Part shown: positions 52,955 through 64,000 of the stretch, piece by piece | How the letters are laid out: the number at the start of each line of letters is the position of its first letter | Position numbering within the stretch: the stretch's first letter is position 1 | Assembly (NCBI GenBank): GCA_965153355.1 | Contig: OZ231126.1 | Location: forward strand, 84,692,001 to 84,756,000 | DNA length: 64,000 bases | DNA from: Flaccisagitta enflata | Lineage: Eukaryota > Chaetognatha > Sagittoidea > Aphragmophora | Direction of reading: 5' to 3' | Notes under the pieces: model-generated | What the model was told of the DNA's origin: nothing | What the model saw: only the letters and a program-made list of their open reading frames with translations | Databases searched by the model: none | Made by a program: the position numbers and the translations under genes

Positions 52955-53745
52955 TTTGGGCAGCGGCCCCGAAGGAGCCAATGACCTATGCTTTCACACA
53001 GGAGAAATTTCTCTTCCATCTTCTCCTCCTCCTTCTCCTTCTCTGTCCACCCCCTTTGAAGCTCATATTCTAGTCTCGAAGCCCAAATTTTAGCCTCAAG
53101 GCCCAAATCCTAGCCTCAAGGCCCAAATTCTTGCCTTGAGGCTCAAATCCCAACCTTGAGGCTCAAATCCCAACCTCGAGGCTCACATCCCAACCTTGAG
53201 GCTCAAATCCCAGCCTAGAAGCTTAAATCCAAACCTAGAAGCTCAAATCCAAGCCTGCAGGCTCAAATCCAAACCTAGAAGCTCAAACCCCAGCATGGAG
53301 GCTCAAATACTAGCCTCAAGGCTCAAATATGTGCCTCTAGCCTCAAATTCCAGCCTCAATGCTCAAATACCAACCTCAAGGCTCAAGCCTTGAGGCTCTA
53401 ATCCCAGCCTTGAGGCTCAAATCCCAGCCTTGAGGCTCAAATCCCAGCCTTGAGGCTCAAATCCCAGTCTTCCAACTCAAATCCCAGCCTTGAGGCTCAA
53501 ATCTTAGCCCCAAAGCTCAAATCCCAACCTTGAGGCTCAAATCCCAACCTTGAGGCTCAAATCCCAGCTTCAAAGCTCAAATCCTTGCAGCAAGGCTCAA
53601 ATTCCAGCCTCAAGCTTCAAAACTCACTGAGAATAGGTGATCAGCCCCTTCGGGGCCGCTGCCCCTCTCACCATCACACTCACATACAAACACAGGGGCA
53701 ACGGGTACCGCTCACCATCTAACGCTTTTGCGACTATTATCCTTT
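52955..53745. mobile_element. S-element with the most regular 20-bp array
   Basis: Left GGGCAGCGGCCCCGAAGGAG, CAATGACCTATGCTTTCACA; right CAGCCCCTTCGGGGCCGCTG, GGGTACCGCTCACCATCTAA. About 27 units of GAGGCTCAAATCCCAGCCTT. Confidence 0.9.
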
Positions 53746-53848
53746 TCCTCAATTAAGGGGCTGGGACATGGTGAATTTTGACTAAGGGGGTGAGGTTACC
53801 TTTTCTAAATAATTAAAGGGAATTAAGCCTTCATCTTCTAAGAAGATA

Positions 53849-54276
53849 CAGTACGGTGGGAGCAATAGGGCAGTACAAAGAGGGCCTCCTATATTCTTAT
53901 TGTTTGAAGAAAGAACTTAAAGCTTTAGTTCTAAAAGCTGATAGTCCAAGGTATTGAGTGAACATAAAATTCCACACCAAGTGATTCCAAAGAAAAGTGA
54001 CAATTGATTTCAAATCATTGCGTATGACACAATAGCTCTGTTGGTAGGGTGCTGAACTTAAGAAAATTCTTCTTTTCAGAGTCCAGGTTCGATTCAAGAG
54101 AGGTGTTGCACTTTTTTTCTTTTTGGTCAACAGTTACAGCTAGTGGTATGAAACTATATTCACTCAAAGCTCTTGCTCATCAGCTTTCAGAAAAACCATA
54201 GTTCGACCTACTTCATTAAGATAGTGTGGCAGGAAATGACCCTCCATCTGAAGTACCCATTGCTCCCATGGTACTG
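53849..54276. mobile_element. TA-flanked palindromic element containing a tRNA-like sequence, 428 bp
   Basis: Ends CAGTACGGTGGGAGCAAT and ATTGCTCCCATGGTACTG with TA at 53847-53848 and 54277-54278. Imperfect complementarity continues inward (TTGAGTGAACATA / TATATTCACTCAA), and the centre holds the tRNA-like segment. Confidence 0.8.
54026..54108 (+). pseudogene. tRNA-like sequence
   Basis: TAGCTCTGTTGGTAGGGTGC matches the D-arm/A-box pattern and GGTTCGATTC the B-box pattern. An anticodon stem CTGAA/TTCAG encloses an 18-nt loop, compatible with a small intron. The T-stem and acceptor stem pair poorly, so it is not a functional tRNA. Confidence 0.5.
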
Positions 54277-54485
54277 TATATCATGGGATGATAGGTCTCC
54301 ATGAAGGGTAAAACGCAGATCTTCAGTGTCGAGTACGTATCTTCTTTTTTGTCTGTTTGTTTGTTTGTTTGTTTGTTTCTTATTCTTCAATCCCTCCTTT
54401 CTTTCATTGTTTTCATCTTTCTTTTCTTTGTTTCTTTGTTTGTTTCTTTGTCTCTTTTCCTTTGTTTCCTTTATTTCAGACTTAC

Positions 54486-54554
54486 CTTGGCAAAGTTCGA
54501 TGAGAAAATATTGGAAAGTTTTGCTGATGTTGAGAGACTTCGAGATTTCGTATC
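54486..54554 (-). CDS. 69-nt exon candidate
   Basis: Bounded by TTTCTTTGAATCTCTAG and GCCAAG|GTAAGTCTG, a near-consensus donor. All three frames are open across 69 nt. The most protein-like reads YEISKSLNISKTFQYFLIEL. The frame cannot be fixed without its neighbours. The 3' end (TTTGCCAAG|GT) resembles the donor region at 18670. Confidence 0.4.
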
Positions 54555-55089
54555 CTAGAGATTCAAAGAAAAAGTGGATGTGGGATTATGAACCATCTTC
54601 TAAAAGCCAGCCTAGGCATATACACTTTTTTTTTTATAAGAATATCTCTTTTTGGGCAAGCCTTCAATAATCTTAAATTTTAGGCAATTTTAAGGCTTTA
54701 ACGTTTTTAAATTATTCTTAATCTAAATACAGTTCTTAACCCTCAGTTAAGAATGTTCTTAATTGGTTTGAGCTTGTCAACTAGGAAAATGAAGGAAAAT
54801 GTCAATGGTACTATAAATCAGCAGGTTAAAACATTTTAAGTCAATATTAGGATAAATAGAAACAGAATGTTACACTCTCTACTAAGTGAGCCATGCTTTG
54901 CTGAACAGAAGAGTGAGCAAAACTTGGGGAAAAAGAAAATGTTCTTAAATTTTTACAAATTTAAGCCTTTGTTCTTAATTCTTAGTTTTTCAATGTTCTT
55001 AGCATGTTCTTAAATTTTTGACGATTTGAAGCCTAACGTTCTTATAAACTGGGTTCATATATGCGGACGAACAGAACGTCTTATTAAGA

Positions 55090-55344
55090 TCAAATGAAAC
55101 ATCCGCACCGATATGCATTATCGAAACATGAAGAGGGTCGAGCAGGGAAAAGACAGTCACAGACACGATCACAGACAGAGACATTGCCATTTATACATGG
55201 CGAATGGTCCGGATCTAAAACCTGTAAAACTCCTTTAGTCATTTTTTTAGTTTTTGTTTTATAGGAATGTGGTCCATCTTTCACATAAACTATGATACAG
55301 ACACCAACAATCACGCCAATAATCCCAACGAGTCGGAAAGGCAT
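55090..55344 (-). CDS. Small hydrophobic, Cys-containing open frame
   Basis: An 84-codon frame starts MPFRLVGIIGVIVGVCIIVY (a signal-anchor-like stretch), then has a Lys-rich segment, then a Cys-rich tail with CDRVCDCLF and CGCFI. The pattern would suit a small secreted or single-pass membrane protein. However, an acceptor-like TTTTACAG lies inside it and there is no neighbouring gene evidence. It may be a chance frame. Confidence 0.25.
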   Translation of the reverse strand: MPFRLVGIIGVIVGVCIIVYVKDGPHSYKTKTKKMTKGVLQVLDPDHSPCINGNVSVCDRVCDCLFPARPSSCFDNAYRCGCFI

Positions 55345-55479
55345 TTATCAGTAAAGGCTGAAGCAAAGGCTGTCTCTTTCCCAGGCCATGATCAATGAAC
55401 TATGCAACGATGACAATTGCTGCTGATGCTGCCACCAGACTCAACGGAAACATGATTTTATGTGATTTATAAGCAAGTT

Positions 55480-55645
55480 AAGCCGTCGATCCGTCCGTCT
55501 GTCAAGTACGAGTTGAAAAGCGTAAAAAACGAAAATTGAAGATGCTACGTGTGTGTGTACATGTATGCGTGTACGGATGGGGGGGGGGGAGTTGTGAACC
55601 CCCCTCGACCATCCGCGATGTTGTTATAACCCCGTGTTACTTGTT
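55480..55645 (+). mobile_element. Degenerate H-element
   Basis: CCGTCGATCCGTCCGTC ladder, CCCCTCGACCATCCGC and CCCCGTGTTACTTGTTTC; the hairpin end is not recognisable. Confidence 0.4.
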
Positions 55646-55675
55646 TCTCTTTGTCCCTAGCCTAGCTAGTCTCTA

Positions 55676-56445
55676 CAGTATGATTTTTCACGTTTGAAAT
55701 ATTCTATGACGACATTACACAAAGAGTAATAAAGATGATTCAATTCTGTAAAAAGTTTATAAAAGTTAATGATGATGCATTTTATGATGTATAACTCTTA
55801 GAACTGGTTTACAAAAATCTGTACCTTTTGACAAGCGAGGAAATATTGATCAAAATCAGTAAAAGACACTATGATTTTAAGTTCTTGGCTAAACAGTTTT
55901 TCTTTAAGTTGCTCTTATTTCTAAACTGATTGAGCTAAAGGTACCAGATTGGTCTCGAATTCAACCTAATTTACCATAGTTTTTTGGAAATACAAAGAGG
56001 GAAATTTTTCTTTAATGATACATCCCAAGGAACTTGAAAACAATTGGTTTCTTGACAAAAATTTTGATGAAAAGTTGGTTCACAGTCCAAAAATCAATCT
56101 GAAATATCAAAAAATCATTTCATCTCAAGCTTTTCCGAAAACTACTTCAAAATACCTTTCATTTGAGACCAATCTGGTATCTGTAGCTCAATTTGTTTAG
56201 AAATGAGAGCAATTTAAAGGAAAGCAGTTCAAAGGACAATTTTTTGCAAAGAAACAATCGGAATATGATGACATCTAGTTCTGTACTCTTTCCGAGGATC
56301 AAATTTTTGTAAAAAATTCGTGGGAGTTACATATCACAAAATGCATCAACATTATCTTTTAGGAACTTTTTTCAGAATTCAATTATCTCTATTATTTTTT
56401 TAGTTACGTCGTCATAGAATATTTCAAACGAGAAAAATCATACTG
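55676..56445. mobile_element. TA-flanked fold-back element, 770 bp
   Basis: Ends CAGTATGATTTTTC and GAAAAATCATACTG (nearly exact), with TA at 55674-55675 and 56446-56447. Imperfect inverted arms extend about 330 bp, including TTTGAAATATTCTATGACGA and TACCAGATTGGTCTC. No coding capacity. Confidence 0.9.
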
Positions 56446-56696
56446 TATTTGTTCATGTTGTGACAGTTTCAGGCATGTATTATCAATGGTTGAGTCTCTC
56501 TCTCTCTCTGAGTCAAGTTTTCCCCCCTCTTGTCATTGATAAGCCCATATTTGTGACTACTGATTTTTCCTTCCCCTAGTGAAAACTTTCTCTGCATATC
56601 TGATCGTGTGCCATTCTTTCTGCCCCTCTTTTCGCCAAAATTCTGAGTGAGTCTCAATCCAGTCTCTATTTCAACATCTTTTATTTCTTAAGTTTT

Positions 56697-57066
56697 TTAG
56701 TGCGTCGTACTTCTATAAGAGGTCATGTCCGTCGGTCGGTTTGTTAGTTGGTCGGTTGGTTGGTCGGTCGGTCGGTCACGCAAACGTTTGAAATGCGCAA
56801 AACGGCTGATTCTGACGTATTTCTTCATTCCTTCCATGCCTTACCACAATCATTTTCATTCATTCATTCATTCATTCATTCATTCATTCATTCATTCATT
56901 CATTCATTCATTCATTTATTTATTCATTCATTCATTCATTCATTCATTCATTCATTCATTCATTCATTCAGTCATTCATTCATTCATTCATTCATTCATT
57001 TATTTATTCACCAAAAACGATCATTCACAAATTCTTAATCAAGCGAGGCGTACTTATTGGCCTTAA
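56697..57066 (+). mobile_element. H-element with (ATTC)n array
   Basis: TTTAGTGCGTCGTACTTCTATAA start, GGTTGGTCGGTCGGTC ladder, about 150 bp of ATTC units, and GAGGCGTACTTATTGGCCTT end. Confidence 0.7.
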
Positions 57067-57182
57067 CCTTTACGTGTCGTCCAGTCCATTGGTCCGTCGG
57101 TCCCGAATATTTATGAATTGCGAGCGGTTTTTGCATAACAGCTCCTACCCAACTGTCCGCGACTGTCATGCCCTGTATCCGT

Positions 57183-57183
<1 letters not shown>

Positions 57184-57252
<69 letters not shown>
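57184..57252. repeat. (CT)n tract
   Basis: Pure CT. Confidence 0.95.
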
Positions 57253-57255
<3 letters not shown>

Positions 57256-57286
57256 CTCCTTTCTGAGTGCTTGCTATTCATATCAT

Positions 57287-57600
<314 letters not shown>

Positions 57601-57627
57601 CATACACACTCAAAGACCAAGAGGGAC

Positions 57628-57777
57628 AAGGCCAGATACACGGCCAAACCAGTTGCGGATGGGTGGGCAGAGGCGGAAATGCGCGTTTGCACACTTTTCG
57701 ACTCCTGCACACCAACGTACTGACGGACGGACGGACAGACAAAGGCTCTTACAGAGTTGCGTGTCCGCAACTAAAAA
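57628..57777 (-). mobile_element. H-element, GCGGAC subtype
   Basis: ACAAGGCCAGATACACGGCC, AGTTGCGGATGGGTGGGCAG, GACGGACGGAC, AGTTGCGTGTCCGCAACT, AAAAA. Confidence 0.8.
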
Positions 57778-57854
57778 GAGACACAGAGAGACAGAGATTG
57801 AAAAACAAAAACAGACAAGCAGTCAACCAGACATCATGAGATGCACATACAAAA

Positions 57855-57917
57855 GAACATGCACAGAAAGAAAAAGACTCCCATTTACGACGCGAGAGCC
57901 GCCTTTATTGGTACAGT
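57855..57917 (-). mobile_element. E-element, left-end fragment
   Basis: TACCAATAAAGGCGGCTCTC then GCGTCGTAAATGGGAG on the minus strand; the GACCGGAAAAAA part is deleted. It follows the GC donor of the exon at 57941. Confidence 0.7.
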
Positions 57918-57940
57918 CAAGTTGTCAAGTTGTCACTTGC

Positions 57941-57973
57941 CTTGACTGATCCTGATAGCGTTGCAGGGTTGGA
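57941..57973 (-). CDS. 33-nt second exon end, duplicate of the preceding exon's 3' end
   Basis: Reads SNPATLSGSVK and ends in the same CAAG|GCAAGT donor as 58001-58105. It is separated from that exon by only 27 nt that start GCAAGT and end ATTAG. The phase is kept. It is either a microexon after a tiny intron or a 60-bp tandem duplication that copied the exon's 3' end and donor, giving two alternative donors. Confidence 0.3.
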
Positions 57974-58000
57974 CTAATGAATATCTTAGTGGTTACTTGC

Positions 58001-58105
58001 CTTGACTGAGCCGGATGGTGTTGTGACGTTGGACAGGTTGACGTTGGCATTTCCGGTTCCCGTTTGATTTCCTCCGGCAGCCCCGTCAGCTTGACTCGTT
58101 GACTT
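58001..58105 (-). CDS. Exon candidate, Gly/Ser/Asn-rich
   Basis: A 105-nt exon (phase 0 to 0) lies after acceptor TTTTTTAACGACAG and ends at CAAG|GCAAGT, the classic context of a GC-AG donor. It reads KSTSQADGAAGGNQTGTG, then NANVNLSNVTTPSGSVK. The composition suggests a flexible region. It lies between the poly-Gln exon and an E-element fragment on the same strand and could be a later exon of that gene. Frame and borders are good; the family is unknown. Confidence 0.5.
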
Positions 58106-58268
58106 CTGTCGTTAAAAAAGGGGACAAAAAAATGCTTTCAGATCTGCGGAAAACTTGGCACCTGTTCAGAACTTGAACTGTCGACGTTGTTGTCAATTTC
58201 TAAACGCTTAACTTTGCCCATTGCTCTACCTGTGAGGCAGTGTCTTCATGTGTCTCCATGTGTTTGCA

Positions 58269-58764
<496 letters not shown>

Positions 58765-58964
58765 CTCCGCGCCGGCGTTCCTTCCTCGTAAATACGAAAC
58801 GGAAACTACGTTTGATTTCACGATCATGATTTCTACTGATTAATAATTTATTTCCTTTTTTACGCGTGAAAAAATTCCGCGGCTAAACGCATGAGATACT
58901 ATGAGCTAACTTAGCTTATCAGTTATCACATTCCTTACTAACACACGTGTTTATGTCCATCCAG

Positions 58965-59014
58965 GACCAGGTCCTGCACGTCTGATTGACGGTTTTGATT
59001 TCGAAAGCGTTTAA
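58965..59014 (+). CDS. Terminal exon candidate
   Basis: A consensus branch point TACTAAC (58937) lies about 25 nt before acceptor GTCCATCCAG. The best frame reads PGPARLIDGFDFESV and a stop. All frames stop within 50 nt, so it would be a last exon. The upstream exon is not identified; the intron would contain the (GT)n(CT)n block at 58273-58760. Confidence 0.3.
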
Positions 59015-59217
59015 ATGTACAATCCACCAAGACTCATAAACGAGTCATATCTCCATTCGTTAAACATCACTCAATGATCATGAAGCTGTGAGATTTGCTA
59101 TCATTGTTTATCTATATCACCACCAATCACCGCAACTAGACACTATTACGTCGAAAAGAGTTACTTCACACGCCAAAAATAGCATGAAGCACCCTTTCTA
59201 CATTTATATAGATTCAG

Positions 59218-59602
59218 GTAATAGAATCATTTATGGCTTAAAACTGTTTTTTTTTTTTCTGACAAAATAATTAATGATGAATCATTGTACAACCTTTGAT
59301 TTGATTCTAAAATTGGACAATCATGTAGGGGACAATACATAAGTGTCAGAGTACAGAATGAGCTCAAAAAGGCAGTTTTTAGAAACGGCTCAAAAATGCT
59401 ATTACTTTAGCCTCATATTAAAAAAAAAGAATTTGGTCAATTAAAAGATTCACTTTGAGACCAAGACCTGAAATGAACACCTAATTACTTATAGAGCATA
59501 TAAAAAGATGCAAAATATATCTTTTATGAATTTTTATCCATAAAAACAACCAAAAAAGACTTCCATTTTTGTGGCATCAATGCCCATAAGCGATTCTATT
59601 AC
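59218..59602. mobile_element. Possible inverted-repeat element
   Basis: GTAATAGAATCATTTATGG is inverted at 59584-59602 with two mismatches; no flank duplication resolved. Confidence 0.45.
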
Positions 59603-59904
59603 TTAATCCTGATCAGGGTGAAAGGGAAAGAACTAGGGCACTGCCTCAACCATGGTGCACAGCTGAAAAAAAAGACAGGACGATGAATCGCACGATTCGT
59701 TTCTTTTATGGTCCTTTATGGTTTATGGTTCTAAAAATAGGTTTTGAATAACACGGCAGAGGTAAAAGTGCATTTTGGGCAGAAGTGAGAATGCCCAACA
59801 GTCCGAGAAAAGGAAGAAAATTGAGTCATTTGCTCGTGACTTCTGGCCGTGCAATGCTGCCATTGCAAAGTGTTGCAGAAACAGAATTTACTATGAAATT
59901 CAAG

Positions 59905-59905
59905 A

Positions 59906-59970
<65 letters not shown>
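59905..59970. repeat. (GA)n tract
   Basis: Pure GA. A minus-strand acceptor-like TTTCATAG follows it, but no exon could be fixed. Confidence 0.95.
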
Positions 59971-59973
<3 letters not shown>

Positions 59974-60091
59974 CATGTTTATCTCGTTTCGCTCGAGATT
60001 GGATAGCAAATTAAAGAAAATGAAAAAAACATATCGATGTTTTTTTTTCCATCGTTTGGTATTTTCCTTTTATTGAAATCTACGTTGATTT

Positions 60092-60297
60092 TAAGTCGCA
60101 AGCTATGCGATTCTATAACCCACTATATCAATCCGTTGGTCCGCCCGTCCCTCTGTTGGTCACACTGTTGGAACACTTTTTGGGCTTTAACGAGGATGTT
60201 TAACATGATTGTTCCTGCCCAAAAACTTGGTTAGTCTATTTCAGCACTGCCCCTGCCCATCCCCACGACTTAGGTAGCCGTGTATACAGTCTTGTTT
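60092..60297 (+). mobile_element. H-element, diverged
   Basis: AAGTCGCAAGCTATGCGATT hairpin with mismatches, GGTCCGCCCGTCC, CCCCTGCCCATCCCCACGACTT, GTAGCCGTGTATACAGTCTTGTTTTT. Confidence 0.7.
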
Positions 60298-60503
60298 TTC
60301 TCTCTTTTTCATTAGAAAGTGGACTGGAGCTGACGGGTCAGGAAAGGAAGCGTGAAAAAACTCATAATTCTGCCTTTGCAGAATTTAAACACACCAATCT
60401 ACAACTACAAGGGTAATCAATCGCGCAACCTCTATAAAAACAACAAAAACAACAACAAAAAATCAGAAAAACATTAACAACAACAAGAAAACAAAAACGA
60501 CAA

Positions 60504-60690
<187 letters not shown>

Positions 60691-60740
60691 AAAAATGTAA
60701 GTGTTAGACAGAGCGGAGATGGAAAAGAGAAAGAATATAC

Positions 60741-64000
<3,260 letters not shown>

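Noticed and set aside
56725-57066. His/Ser/Phe-Ile repeat frames (FIHSFIHS), here and at 23.4 kb
   Set aside because: Translation of the ATTC/GAAT tetramer array inside H-elements.
59775-60014. Plus and minus frames around 59.8 kb (for example FARDFWPCNAAIAKCCRNRI)
   Set aside because: Both strands offer protein-like stretches, but neither has a consistent acceptor and donor pair.

Overview
The window looks like intron-rich, repeat-rich nuclear DNA of a eukaryote. Several small exons have GT-AG (and GC-AG) borders, pyrimidine-rich acceptors and matching phases. There are several short inverted-repeat elements flanked by TA, and very long dinucleotide tracts. TA-flanked, Tc1/mariner- and pogo-like miniature elements plus introns of up to about 10 kb point to an invertebrate animal. 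The CAA/AAC-encoded Gln and Asn tracts would also fit an amoebozoan, so the group is not settled. I see no bacterial genes, rRNA, CRISPR array or intact transposase.

Genes. The best protein-coding evidence is on the minus strand. (1) A large open exon at 60.7-64.0 kb runs off the right edge and carries poly-Gln, two poly-Asn tracts, an acidic segment and a non-repetitive block; no family was recognised. (2) Four consecutive minus-strand exons (17266-16627, 15703-15634, 14058-13956, 4414-4308) join with matching phases into one protein of about 310 residues that continues past the left-hand exon; no family was recognised. (3) Isolated minus-strand exon candidates lie at 58.1, 57.9, 54.5, 48.6 and 47.1 kb. 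On the plus strand, an exon pair is tandemly duplicated at 2.4 and 3.8 kb, and a terminal-exon candidate with a textbook branch point lies at 58.97 kb.

Repeats, left to right. 0-5 kb: a 1.4-kb tandem duplication and (CT)n tracts. 7.3-9.4, 12.2, 17.3, 36.9, 38.7, 42.3, 44.5 and 53 kb: 'S-elements', inverted repeats enclosing ~20-bp minisatellites. Throughout: 'H-elements', which have a CG-rich terminal hairpin, a GGTC/GGAC ladder, often a private 9-14-bp minisatellite, and a GCCTTGTT end. 21-31.6 kb: two large H-elements with kilobase satellite arrays, duplicated in tandem, the second copy carrying a ~2.2-kb deletion with CAGA microhomology. 34.6-35.6, 42.9-43.9, 48.9-49.7, 51.9-52.7 and 57.9 kb: 'E-elements', which share end motifs around an internal microsatellite. 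31.5, 44.0, 50.4, 53.8 and 55.7 kb: TA-flanked miniature inverted-repeat elements, one inserted in an H-element and one containing a tRNA-like sequence. 45.2-46.2 kb: an almost pure 1-kb CTTT/GTTC tract.

Most of the DNA is therefore non-coding repeat. The genes appear as small exons embedded in it, with (CT)n tracts serving as intron pyrimidine tracts on the coding strand.
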